A stretch of DNA of 64,000 bases. Origin: Balaenoptera acutorostrata (lineage: Eukaryota > Chordata > Mammalia > Artiodactyla > Balaenopteridae). The position numbers and the translations under genes are program-made. Where the stretch lies: positions 124,001 through 188,000 of the forward strand of contig NW_026645845.1 of the NCBI RefSeq assembly GCF_949987535.1, read 5' to 3'. Position 1 is the first letter of the stretch. Every line of letters begins with the position of its first letter. Shown here piece by piece: positions 38,715 to 51,032 of the stretch. The notes beneath the pieces are model-generated. The model had not been told where the DNA came from, did not search any database, and saw only the letters and a list, made by a program, of their open reading frames with translations.

Positions 38715-40474
38715 AGAAGTTGTGGTCCTCATGTACAATGGAATATCACTGAGCCATGAAATCAACGTCATAAGGCTACTAGCAGCACGATGAGTGGATT
38801 TAGGTACGACGATTCTAAGTGAAATAAGTCACACAGAAAAAGACACTTATCATAAGATATCACTTATAGAGGGAATGTAAAAACCGCTACACTTGAACTG
38901 AATTACAAAACAGAACAGAGTCACACGTTCAGAAAACACACTACGGCTGCTGAACGGGAAAGGTGAGGTGGGGTGATGCATAAAACAAGGGTTTCAAATT
39001 AGCTCAGATACCGTTCCATAAACCCAATATGTAATAGACAAGACCTACTCCTTGCTCAGTGAACTGGACTCAACACCCCCTATTCACCGCACAAGAATAT
39101 ATCTGAATACTAAGAATCTTCAAAACTATGTATTGATATCTCTCTGTAAGTGGAGTCAAGGGGGTGTAAAGCGGCATAAACACAGCCGTGAAAAGCAGCT
39201 AAACCCCATTATAAACATAATTTACTTTACAAAACCCGTGAAACAAAGACAGTGAAAGAGAGAAAAATTCTTACAAAATTCGTTCAGGGGCTGTGATGCA
39301 ACCTGGATTGACCATATCTAGACCCACAGCTGACTGAGACATAAGGGTGGACACTCTTGGGGCTGAAAGATTTGGTGAGGTTGGGTGAGCCAACGCAGAC
39401 CCTTTAAAGTAATACTGCATGGTACCCATCCCATGGGTCCCATATCTCCAGGTTCAAGGGCATCTTCCTACATCGAAAACTTGCATGAGAAACCCAGAAG
39501 ATGGTACACCGTGTGATCGGGAAAGGTTTCTAAAACGCACCTCATTTCTCATCTCTTTGTGCTCGGGTTCGCCATTCTAGCCGCTTTACTAGCTATCTCC
39601 CTCCTTGGAGAATCAGCACCTTTAACCTCCTGTTCCGTACAGGTTGCAATTTGTCCTGAGGATGAACGTCAAGAGGGGGAACCAATGAGAGACTAGCTCT
39701 AGGCGTTGGGACAGGCACAGGTCACTCTATTTTCCCATCAGGAAATAGAATTAACGACAAGCTCAGCCTGCCCCCCAGAACCAGAAGAGGGCCTGAAGCA
39801 ATCCTGCACTTTTACGGACAACTCCCAAAAAAGCGAGGTGAAAAATGGAGCTCAGGGGCACTGCAATTCACAAACCTGCAGAGTTATAAATGATATCTTA
39901 GGTCCACAAATATATTGAGGGAAGGCAAGGAAGAGGCTTTGAAAGCAAGGCAGAATTGCAGGAAACAGATTTCAGGAGGTAGATTCGAATCGCCTTGAAA
40001 GCACAAGAAATGCGGCAAAACGTGGACAATGATGCCCTTGGCCAAAAAGGGTGTATGCGTTTTTTCCTGAATATATTCAGGAAAAAACGCATACGCCCAT
40101 TTTGGCCAACCAAACAACCTGGAAAGGCAAAACAGGGCTCCAAAGAAGTCTTGCTTCCCAGTGGGCAAAAGGGCCATGCGGAAAAAAGTGTCCAAACCAG
40201 AAATGAAGGACCGGCCATGGAGAAATGGGAGCCTTGCTATGCTGATGGGCGGGATGGAAATTTCCAACAGCCACTCTGGATAAGTGTACGGTGTGTCCTG
40301 AAACATCTAAAAAACACAGCTTGGAGAGCATAGGGCACTTCCACTCATGGGCGTATAAATTGGGAAAACTAAAAATCAGCAAGACACAGGCACCCCAAAG
40401 TTTAGGGCTGCTCTGTTGACAAGAAACCCAATTCATTACACCTTAAATATCCTAGGAAAGAGAAAAGTGGATAA
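38715..40474 (+). repeat. Satellite monomer M23 (type B)
   Basis: 1,760 bp, from one inserted base (aagtggagtc near 39150) and one lost base (gaaacccaattc near 40424). It has B markers throughout, with ggcgttggg, ggaaatagaa, gatatcttaggtcc and gatggaaatttcc. The palindrome (40038-40109) carries the same gggtgt and cgcccatttt changes as M20. Confidence 0.95.
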
Positions 40475-42234
40475 AGAAGTTGTGGTCCTCATGTACAATG
40501 GACTATCACTCAGCCATGAAATCAACGTCATAAGGCTAGTAGCAGCATGATGAGTGGATTGAGGTACGACGATTCTAAGTGAAATAAGTCACATGGAAAA
40601 AGACTCTTATCATAAGATATCACTTATACAGGGAATGTAAAAACCGCTACACTTGAACTGAATTACAAAACAGAACAGAGTCACACGTTCAAAAAACACA
40701 CTATGGCTGCTGAACGGGAAAGGTGAGGTGGGGTGATGCATAAAACAAGGGTTTCAAATTAACTCAGATACCATTCCATAAACCCAATATGTAATAGACA
40801 AGACCTACTCCTTGCTCAGTGAACTGGACTCAACACCCCCTATTCACCGCACAAGAATATATCTGACTAGTAAGAATCTTCAAACCTATGTATTGATATC
40901 TCTCTGTAAGTGAGTCAAGGGGGTGTAAAGCGGCCTAAACACAGCCGTGAAAAGCAGCTAAACCACATTATAAAAATAAATTACTTTTCAAAACCCGTGA
41001 AACAAAGACAGTGAAAGAGAGAGAAATTCTTACAAAATTCGTTCAGGGGCTGTGATGCAATCTGGATTGACCATATCTAGACCCACAGCTGATTGAGACA
41101 TAAGGGTGGACACTCTTGGGGCTGAAAGATTTGGTGAGGTTGGGTGAGCCAACGCAGACCCTTTAAAGTAATACTGCATGGTACCCATCCCATGGGTCCC
41201 AAATCTCCAGGTTCAAGGGCATCTTCCTACGTCGAAAACATGCATGAGAAACCCAGAAGATGGTACACCGTGTGATCGGGAAAGGTTTCTAAAACGCACC
41301 TCATTTCTCATCTCCTTGTGCTCGGGTTCGCCATTCCAGCCGCTTTAGTAGCCATCTCCCTCCTTGGAGAATCAGCACCTTTAACCTCCTCTTCCGTACA
41401 GGTTGCAATTTATCCTGAGGATGAACGGGAAGAGGGGGAACCAATGAGAGACTAGCTCTAGGGGTTGGGACAGGCACAGGTCACTCTATTTTCCCATCAG
41501 GAAGAAGAATTAACCACAAGCTCAGCCTGCCCCCCAGAACCAGTAGAGGGCCTGAAGCAATCCTGCACTTTTGCGGCGAGCTCCCAAAAAAGCGACTGAA
41601 AAAATGGAGCTCAGGGGCACAGCAATTCACAAACCTGCAGAGTTATAAATGATAACTCTCGTCCACAAATATATTGAGGGAAGGCAACGAAGAGGCTTTG
41701 AAAGCAAGGCAGAATTGCAGGAAACAGATTTCAGGAGGTAGATTCGAATCGCCTTGAAAGCACATGAAAAGCGGCAAAACGTGGACAATGATGCCCTTGG
41801 CCGAAAAGGGCGTATGCGTTTTTTCCTGAATATATTCAGGAAAAAACGCATACTTCCTTTTTGGCCAACCAAGCAACCTGGAAAGGCAAATCAGCGCTCC
41901 AAAGAAGTCTCGCTTCCCAGCGGGCAAAAGGGCCATGCGGAAAAAAGGGTCCAAACCAGAAATGCAGGACTGGCCATGGAGAAATGGGAGCCTTGCTACG
42001 CTGATGGGCGGGATGTAAATTGCCAACAGCCACTCGGGAGAAGTGTACGGTGTGTCCTGAAACATCTAAAAAACACAGCTTGGAGAGCATAGGGCACTTC
42101 CACTCATGGGCGTATAAATTGGGAAAACTAACAATCAGCAAGACACAGGCACCCCAAAGTTTAGGGCTGCTCTGTTGACAAGAACCCCCACTTCATTACA
42201 CCTTAAATATCCTAGGAATGAGAAAAGTGGATAA
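40475..42234 (+). repeat. Satellite monomer M24, type C / type D chimera
   Basis: 1,760 bp. The 5' third is C-type (ggactatcactc, gcatgatgag, gattgagg, cacatggaaaaag, cggcctaaac). The 3' half is D-type (tttatcctgagg, actcgggag, aagggtcc, aggaatgag). The switch lies between about 40980 and 41390. The palindrome (41797-41868) has ggccgaaaag on the left and tacttcc on the right. Confidence 0.94.
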
Positions 42235-43994
42235 AGAAGTTTTGGTCCTCATGTACAATGGAATATCATTCAGCCATGAAATCAACGTCATAAGGCGAGT
42301 AGCAGCACGATGATTGGATTTAGGTACGACGATTCTAAGTTAAATAAGTAACACAGAAAAAGACACTTATCATAAGATATCACTTATAGAGGGGATGTAA
42401 AAACCGCTACACTTGAACTGAATTACAAAACAGAACAGAGTCACACGTTCAGAAAACACACTATGGCTGCTGAACGGGAAAGGTGAGGTGGGGTGATGCA
42501 TAAAACAAGGGTTTCAAATTAGCTCAGATACCGTTCCATAAACCCAATATGTAAGAGACAAGACCTATTCCTTTTTCAGTGAACTGGACTCAACACCCCC
42601 TATTCACCGCACAAGAATATATCTGACTAGTAAGAATCTTCAAACCTATGTATTGATATCTCTCTGTAAGTGAGTCAAGGGGGTGTAAAGCGGCATAAAC
42701 ACAGCCGTGAAAAGCAGCTAAACCCCATTATAAAAATAAATTACTTTTCAAAACCCGTGAAACAAAGACAGTGAAAGAGAGAGAAATTCTTACAAAATTC
42801 GTTCAGGGGCTGTGATGCAACCTGGATTGACCATATCTAGACCCACAGCTGATTGAGACATAAGGGTGGACACTCTTGGGGCTCAGAGGTTTGGTGAGGT
42901 TGTGTGAGCCAACACAGACCCTTTAAAGTAGTACTGCATGGTACCCATCCCATGGCTCCCAAATCTCCAGGTTCAAGGGCATCTTCCTACGTCGAAAACA
43001 TGCATGAGAAACCCAGAAGATGGTACACCGTGTGATCGGGAAAGGTTTCTAAAACGCACCTCATTTCTCATCTCCTTGTGCTCGGGTTCGCCATTCCAGC
43101 CGCTTTACTAGCCATCTCCCTCCTTAGAGAATCAGCACCTTTAACCTCCTGTTCCGTACAGGTTGCTATTTGTCCTGAGGATGAACGGGAAGAGGGGGAA
43201 CCAATGAGAGACTAGCTCTAGGGGTTGGGACAGGCACAGGTCACTCTATTTTCCCATCAGGAAGAACAATTAACCACAAGCTCAGCCTGCCCCCTAGAAC
43301 CAGAAGAGGGCCTGAAGCAATCCTGCACTTTTGCGGCCAGCTCCCCAAAAAGCGCCTGGAAAAATGGAGCTCAGGGGCACTGCATTTCACAAACCTGCAG
43401 AGTTATAAATGATAACTCTCGTCCACAAATATATTGAGGGAAGGCAACGAAGAGGCTTTGAAAGCAAGGCAGAATTGCAGGAAACAGATTTCAGGAGTTA
43501 GATTCGAATCGCCTTGAAAGCACATGAAAAGCGGCAAAACGTGGACAATGATGCCCTTGGCCAAAAAGGGCGTATGCGTTTTTTCCTAAATATATTCAGG
43601 AAAAAACGCATACGCCCTTTTTGGCCAACCAAGCCACCTGGAAAGGCAAATCAGCGCTCCAAAGAAGTCTGGCTTCCCAGCGGGCAAAAGGGCCATGCGG
43701 AAAAAAGTGTCCAAACCAGAAATGCAGGACCGGCCATGGAGAAATGGGAGCCTTGCTACGCTGATGGGCGGGATGTAAATTGCCAACAGCCACTCTGGAG
43801 AAGTGTACGGTGTGTCCTGTAACATCTAAAAAACACAGCTTGGAGAGCATAGGGCACTTCCACTCATGGGAGTATAAATTGGGAAAATTAAAAATCAGCA
43901 AGACACAGGCACCCCAAAGTTTAGGGCTGCTCTGTTGACAAGAACCCCCACTTCATTACACCTTAAATATCCTAGGAAAGAGAAAAGTGGATAA
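42235..43994 (+). repeat. Satellite monomer M25 (type A) with a type F patch
   Basis: 1,760 bp. A markers are gttttggtcc, atcattcagcc, ggcgagtagc, cgatgattgg, aagtaacac, then ccccctagaacc, gcgcctgg and cattt. Positions 42554-42575 carry five F-type bases not present in the other A units (M29, M32). The palindrome (43557-43628) has one central change, cctaaata. Confidence 0.95.
42554..42575. other. Short F-type patch inside an A-type monomer
   Basis: Five bases in 22 (42554, 42555, 42568, 42574, 42575) match F units such as M4 and M35 and differ from A units M29 and M32, while both sides are A-type. This is the pattern of a short gene conversion tract. Confidence 0.75.
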
Positions 43995-45753
43995 AGAAGT
44001 TGTGGTCCTCATGTACAATGGAATATCACTGAGCCATGAAATCAACGTCATAAGGCTACTAGCAGCACGATGAGTGGATTTAGGTATGACGATTCTAAGT
44101 GAAATAAGTCACACAGAAAAAGACACTTATCATAAGATATCACTTATAGAGGGAATGTAAAAACCGCTACACTTGAACTGAATTACAAAACAGAACAGAG
44201 TCACACGTTCAGAAAACACACTACGGCTGCTGAACGGGAAAGGTGAGGTGGGGTGATGCATAAAACAAGGGTTTCAAATTAGCTCCGATACCGTTCCATA
44301 AACCCAATATGTAATAGACAAGACCTACTCCTTGCTCAGTGAATTGGACTCAACACCCCCTATTCACCGCACAAGAATATATCTGAATAGTAAGAATCTT
44401 CAAACCTATGTATTGATATCTCTCTGTAAGTGAGTCAAGGGGGTGTAAAGCGGCATAAACACAGCCGTGAAAAGCAGCTAAACCCCATTATAAACATAAA
44501 TTACTTTTCAAAACCCGTGAAACAAAGACAGTGAAAGAGAGAAAAATTCTTACAAAATTCGTTCAGGGGCTGTGATGCAACCTGGATTGACCATATCTAG
44601 ACCCACAGCTGACTGAGACATAAGGGTGGACACTCTTGGGGCTGAAAGGTTTGGTGAGGTTGGGTGAGCCAACGCAGACCCTTTAAAGTAATACTGCATG
44701 GTACCCATCCCATGGGTCCCAAATCTCCAGGTTCAAGGGCATCTTCCTACATCGAAAACTTGCATGAGAAACCCAGAAGATGGTACACCGTGTGATCGGG
44801 AAAGGTTTCTAAAACGCACCTCATTTCTCATCTCTTTGTGCTCGGGTTCGCCATTCTAGCCGCTTTACTAGCCATCTCCCTCCTTGGAGAATCAGCACCT
44901 TTAACCTCCTGTTCCGTACAGGTTGAATTTGTCCTGTGGATGAACGTCAAGAGGGGGAACCAATGAGAGACTAGCTCTAGGCGTTGGGACAGGCACAGGT
45001 CACTCTATTTTCCCATCAGGAAGTAGAATTAACGACAAGCTCAGCCTGCCCCCCAGAACCAGAAGAGGGCCTGAAGCAATCCTGCACTTTTACGGACAAC
45101 TCCCAAAAAAGCGAGGTGAAAAATGGAGCTCAGGGGCACTGCAATTCACAAACCTGCAGAGTTATAAATGATATCTCTCGTCCACAAATATATTGAGGGA
45201 AGGCAAGGAAGAGGCTTTGAAAGCAAGGCAGAATTGCAGGAAACAGATTTCAGGAGGTAGATTCGAATCGCCTTGAAAGCACAAGAAATGCGGCAAAACG
45301 TGGACAATGATGCCCTTGGCCAAAAAGGGTGTATGCGTTTTTTCCTGAATATATTCAGGAAAAAACGCATACGCCCGTTTTGGCCAACCAAACAACCTGG
45401 AAAGGCAAAACAGGGCTCCAAAGAAGTCTTGCTTCCCAGTGGGCAAAAGGGCCATGCGGAAAAAAGTGTCCAAACCAGAAATGCAGGACCGGCCATGGAG
45501 AAATGGGAGCCTTGCTACGCTGATGGGCGGGATGGAAATTGCCAACAGCCACTCTGGATAAGTGTACGGTGTGTCCTGAAACATCTAAAAAACACAGCTT
45601 GGAGAGCATAGGGCACTTGCACTCATGGCCTTATAAATTGGGAAAACTAAAAATCAGCAAGACACAGGCACCCCAAAGTTTAGGGCTGCTCTGTTGACAA
45701 GAACCCCCACTTCATTACACCTTAAATATCCTAGGAAAGAGAAAAGTGGATAA
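43995..45753 (+). repeat. Satellite monomer M26 (type B)
   Basis: 1,759 bp; the missing base is the C in ggttgaatttg near 44923. B markers are present throughout, with ggcgttggg, gatggaaattgcc and ctggataag. The palindrome (45316-45387) has gggtgt on the left and cgcccgtttt on the right, the latter a step away from M20/M23. Confidence 0.95.
45316..45387. repeat. Palindrome copy in M26 (type B, G at the variable right-arm site)
   Basis: The right arm has G at 45377 while the left partner at 45326 is still A. It is one step from the re-paired state in M33. Confidence 0.93.
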
Positions 45754-47512
45754 AGAAGTTGTGGTCCTCATGTACAATGGACTATCACTCAGCCATGAAA
45801 TCAACGTCATAAGGCGAGTAGCAGCATGATGAGTGGATTGAGGTACGACGATTCTAAGTGAAATAAGTCACATGGAAAAAGACTCTTATCATAAGATATC
45901 ACTTATACAGGGAATGTAAAAACCGCTACACTTGAACTGAATTACAAAACAGAACAGAGTTACACGTTCAAAGAACACACTATGGCTGCTGAACGGGAAA
46001 GGTGAGGTGGGGTGATGCATAAAACAAGGGTTTCAAATTAACTCAGATACCGTTCCATAAACCCAATATGTAATAGACAAGACCTACTCCTTGCTCAGTG
46101 AACTGGACTCAACACCCCCTATTCACCGCACAAGAATATATCTGACTAGTAAGAATCTTCAAACCTATGTATTGATATCTCTCTGTAAGTGAGTCAAGGG
46201 GGTGTAAAGCGGCCTAAACACAGCTGTGAAAAGCAGCTAAACCGCATTATAAAAATAAATTACTTTTCAAAACCCGTGAAACAAAGACAGTGAAAGAGAG
46301 AGAAATTCTTACAAAATTCGTTCAGGGGCTGTGATGCAACCTGGATTGACCATATCTAGACCCACAGCTGATTGAGACATAAGGGTGGACACTCTTGGGG
46401 CTGAGAGGTTTGTTGAGGTTGGGTGAGCCAACGCAGACCCTTTAAAGTAATACTGCATGGTACCCATTCCATGGGTCCCAAATCTCCAGGTTCAAGGGCA
46501 TCTTCCTACATCGAAAACATGCATGAGAAACCCAGAAGATCTACACCGTGTGATCGGGAAAGGTTTCTAAAACGCACCTCATTTCTCATCTCCTTGTGCT
46601 CGGGTTCGCCATTCCAGCCGCTTTACTAGCCATCTCCCTCCTTGGAGAATCAGCACCTTTAACCTCCTGTTCCGTACAGGTTGCAATTTGTCCTGAGGAT
46701 GAACGGGAAGAAGGGGAACCAATGAGAGACTAGCTCTAGGGGTTGGGACAGGCACAGGTCACTCTATTTTCCCATCAGGAAGAAGAATTAACCACAAGCT
46801 CAGCCTGCCCCCCAGAACCAGAAGAGGGCCTGAAGCAATCCTGCACTTTTGCGGCCAGCTCCCAAAAAAGCGACTGGAAAAATGGAGCTCAGGGGCACTG
46901 CAATTCACAAACCTGCAGAGTTATAAATGATAACTCTCGTCCACAAATATATTGAGGGAAGGCAACGAAGAGGCTTTGAAAACAAGGCAGAATTGCAGGA
47001 AACAGATTTCAGGAGGTAGATTCGAATCGCCTTGAAAGCACATGAAAAGCGGCAAAACGTGGACAATGATGCCCATGGCCGAAAAGGGCGTATGCGTTTT
47101 TTCCTGAATATATTCAGGAAAAAACGCATACGTCCTTTTTGGCCAACCAAGCAACCTGGAAAGGCAAATCAGCGCTCCAAAGAAGTGTCGCTTCCCAGCG
47201 GGCTAAAGGGCCATGCGGAAAAAAGGGTCCAAACCAGAAATGCAGGACCGGCCATGGAGAAATGGGAGCCTTGCTACGCTGATGGGCGGGATGTAAATTG
47301 CCAACAGCCACTCTGGAGAAGTGTACGGTGTGTCCTGAAACATCTAAAAAACACAGCTTGGAGAGCATAGGGCACTTCCACTCATGGGCGTATAAATTGG
47401 GAAAACTAAAAATCAGCAAGACACAGGCACCCCAAAGTTTAGGGCTGCTCTGTTGACAAGAACCCCCACTTCATTACACCTTAAATATCCTAGGAAAGAG
47501 AAAAGTGGATAA
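45754..47512 (+). repeat. Satellite monomer M27 (type C)
   Basis: 1,759 bp; agaagatctacacc (near 46530) replaces agaagatggtacacc. C markers are ggactatcactc, gcatgatgag, gattgagg, cggcctaaac, tttgttgagg, gaacgggaagaagggg, gaaaacaagg, cccatggccg, gaagtgtcgc and gggctaaagg. The palindrome (47075-47146) has ggccgaaaag and cgtcc mismatches. Confidence 0.95.
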
Positions 47513-49272
47513 AGAAGTTGTGGTCCTCATGTATAATGGAATATCCCTCAGCCATGAAATCAACGTCATAAGGCTAGTAGCAGCACGATGAGTGGATTTA
47601 GGTACGACGATTCTAAGTTAAATAAGTCACACAGAAAAACACACTTATCATAAGATATCACTTATAGAGGGGATGTAAAAACCGCTACACTTGAACTGAA
47701 TTACAAAACAGAACAGAGTCACACGTTCAGAAAACACACTATGGCTGCTGAACGGGAAAGGTGAGGTGGGGTGATGCATAAAACAAGGGTTTCAAATTAG
47801 CTCAGATACCGTTCCATAAACCCAATATGTAGTAGACAAGACCTACTCCTTGCTCAGTGAACTGGACTCAACACCCCCTATTCACCGCACAAGAATATAT
47901 CTGACTAGTAAGAATCTTCAAACCTATGTATTGATATCTCTCTGTAAGTGAGTCAAGGGGGTGTAAAGCGGCCTAAACACAGCCGTGAATAGCATCTAAA
48001 CCCCATTATAAAAATAAATTACTTTTCAAAACCCGTGAAACAAAGACAGTGAAAGAGAGAGAAATTCTTACAAAATTCGTTCAGGGGCTGTGATGCAACC
48101 TGGATTGACCATATCTAGACCCACAGCTGATTGAGACAAAAGGTTGGACACTCTTGGGGCTCAGAAGTTTGGTGAGGTTGCATGAGCCAACGCAGACCCT
48201 TTAAAGTAATACTGCATGGTACCCATCCCATGGGTCCCAAATCTCCAGGTTCAAGGGCATCTTCCTACGTCGAAAACATGCATGAGAAACCCAGAAGATG
48301 GTACACCGTGTGATCGGGAAAGGTTTCTAAAACGCACCTCATTTCTCATCTCCTTTTGCTCGGGTTCGCCATTCCAACCGGTTTATTAGCCATCTCCCTC
48401 CTTGGAGAATCAGCACCTTTAACCTCCTCTTCCGTACAGGTTGCAATTTATCCTTAGGATGAACGGGAAGAGGGGGAACCAATGAGAGACTAGCTCTAGG
48501 GGTTGGGACAGGCACAGGTCACTCTATTTTCCCATCAAGAAGAAGAATTAACCACAAGCTCAGCCTGCCCCCCAGAACCAGAAGAGGGCCTGAAGCAATC
48601 CTGCACTTTTGCGGCCAGCTCCCAAAAAAGCGACTGGAAAAATGGATCTCAGGGGCACTGCAATTCACAAACCTGCAGAGTTATAAATGATAACTCTCGT
48701 CCACAAATATATTGAGGGAAGGCAACGAAGAGGCTTTGAAAGCAAGGCAGAATTGCAGGAAACAGATTTCAGGAGGTAGATTCGAATCGCCTTGAAAGCA
48801 CATGAAAAGGGGCAAAACGTGGACAATGATGCCCTTGGCCGAAAAGTGCATATGCGTTTTTTCCTGAATATATTCAGGAAAAAACGCATACGTCCTTTTT
48901 GGCCAACCAAGCAACCTGGAAAGGCAAATCAGCGCTCCAAAGAAGTCTCGCTTCCCAGCGGGCAAAAGGGCCATGCGGAAAAAAGGGTCCAAACCAGAAA
49001 TGCAGGACTGGCCATGGAGAAATGGGAGCCTTGCTACGCTGATGGGCGGGATGTAAATTGCCAACAGCCACTCGGGAGAAGTGTACGGTGTGTCCTGAAA
49101 CATCTAAAAAACACAGCTTAGAGAGCATAGGGCACTTCCACTCATGGGCGTATAAATTGGGAAAACTAAAAATCAGCAAGACACAGGCACCCCAAAGTTT
49201 AGGGCTGCTCTGTTGACAAGAACCCCCACTTCATTACACCTTAAATATCCTAGGAATGAGAAAAGTGGATAA
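47513..49272 (+). repeat. Satellite monomer M28 (type D)
   Basis: 1,760 bp. D markers are gtataatggaatatccctc, gaaaaacacac, gtgaatagcatc, gcctaaac, ggttggac, cagaagtttgg, accggtttattag, tttatccttagg, catcaagaag, aaaggggc and aggaatgag. The palindrome (48835-48906) has four left/right mismatches, the most decayed sequence of any type. Confidence 0.95.
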
Positions 49273-51032
49273 AGAAGTTTTGGTCCTCATGTACAATGGA
49301 ATATCATTCAGCCATGAAATCAACGTCATAAGGCGAGTAGCAGCACGATGATTGGATTTAGGTACGACGATTCTAAGTTAAATAAGTAACACAGAAAAAG
49401 ACACTTATCATAAGATATCACTTATAGAGGGGATGTAAAAACCGCTACACTTGAACTGAATTACAAAACAGAACAGAGTCACACGTTCAGAAAACACACT
49501 ATGGCTGCTGAACGGGAAAGGTGAGGTGGGGTGATGCATAAAACAAGGGTTTCAAATTAGCTCAGATACCGTTCCATAAACCCAATATGTAGTAGACAAG
49601 ACCTACTCCTTGCTCAGTGAACTGGACTCAACACCACCTATTCACCGCACAAGAATATATCTGACTAGTAAGAATCTTCAAACCTATGTATTGATATCTC
49701 TCTGTAAGTGAGTCAAGGGGGTGTAAAGCGGCATAAACACAGCCGTGAAAAGCAGCTAAACCCCATTATAAAAATAAATTACTTTTCAAAACCCGTGAAA
49801 CAAAGACAGTGAAAGAGAGAGAAATTCTTACAAAATTCGTTCAGGGGCTGTGATGCAACCTGAATTGACCATATCTAGACCCACAGCTGATTGAGACATA
49901 AGGGTGGACACTCTTGGGGCTCAGAGGTTTGGTGAGGTTGTGTGAGCCAACACAGACCCTTTAAAGTAATACTGCATGGTACCCATCCCATGGCTCCCAA
50001 ATCTCCAGGTTCAAGGGCATCTTCCTACGTCGAAAACATGCATGAGAAACCCAGAAGATGGTACACCGTGTGATCGGGAAAGGTTTCTAAAACGCACCTC
50101 ATTTCTCATCTCCTTGTGCTCGGGTTCGCCATTCCAGCCGCTTTACTAGCCATCTCCCTCCTTAGAGAATCAGCACCTTTAACCTCCTGTTCCGTACAGG
50201 TTGCTATTTGTCCTGAGGATGAACGGGAAGAGGGGGAACCAATGAGAGACTAGCTCTAGGGGTTGGGACAGGCACAGGTCACTCTATTTTCCCATCAGGA
50301 AGAACAATTAACCACAAGCTCAGCCTGCCCCCTAGAACCAGAAGAGGGCCTGAAGCAATCCTGCACTTTTGCGGCCAGCTCCCCAAAAAGCGCCTGGAAA
50401 AATGGAGCTCAGGGGCACTGCATTTCACAAACCTGCAGAGTTATAAATGATAACTCTCGTCCACAAATATATTGAGGGAAGGCAACGAAGAGGCTTTGAA
50501 AGCAAGGCAGAATTGCAGGAAACAGATTTCAGGAGTTAGATTCGAATCGCCTTGAAAGCACATGAAAAGCGGCAAAACGTGGACAATGATGCCCTTGGCC
50601 AAAAAGGGCGTATGCGTTTTTTCCTAAATATATTCAGGAAAAAACGCATACGCCCTTTTTGGCCAACCAAGCCACCTGGAAAGGCAAATCAGCGCTCCAA
50701 AGAAGTCTGGCTTCCCAGCGGGCAAAAGGGCCATGCGGAAAAAAGTGTCCAAACCAGAAATGCAGGACCGGCCATGGAGAAATGGGAGCCTTGCTACGCT
50801 GATGGGCGGGATGTAAATTGCCAACAGCCACTCTGGAGAAGTGTACGGTGTGTCCTGAAACATCTAAAAAACACAGCTTGGAGAGCATAGGGCACTTCCA
50901 CTCATGGGAGTATAAATTGGGAAAATTAAAAATCAGCAAGACACAGGCACCCCAAAGTTTAGGGCTGCTCTGTTGACAAGAACCCCCACTTCATTACACC
51001 TTAAATATCCTAGGAAAGAGAAAAGTGGATAA
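49273..51032 (+). repeat. Satellite monomer M29 (type A)
   Basis: 1,760 bp. It matches M25 nearly throughout, including gttttggtcc, cgatgattgg, gaagaacaatt and ggagttag, but has the common tgtagtagac...ccttgctc sequence where M25 has the F patch. A private change is aacaccaccta. The palindrome (50595-50666) has the cctaaata central change. Confidence 0.95.

Larger units (their letters stand above)
36956..42234 (+). repeat. Higher-order unit, three monomers (A-B-C/D)
   Basis: 5,279 bp, M22-M24. The C/D chimera M24 stands in for two monomers, so this unit looks like a four-monomer unit with one monomer's worth deleted by in-register unequal exchange. Confidence 0.8.
42235..49272 (+). repeat. 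Higher-order unit, full four monomers (A-B-C-D)
   Basis: 7,038 bp, M25-M28. It is the only complete A-B-C-D unit in the window and the best reference for the order. Confidence 0.83.
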
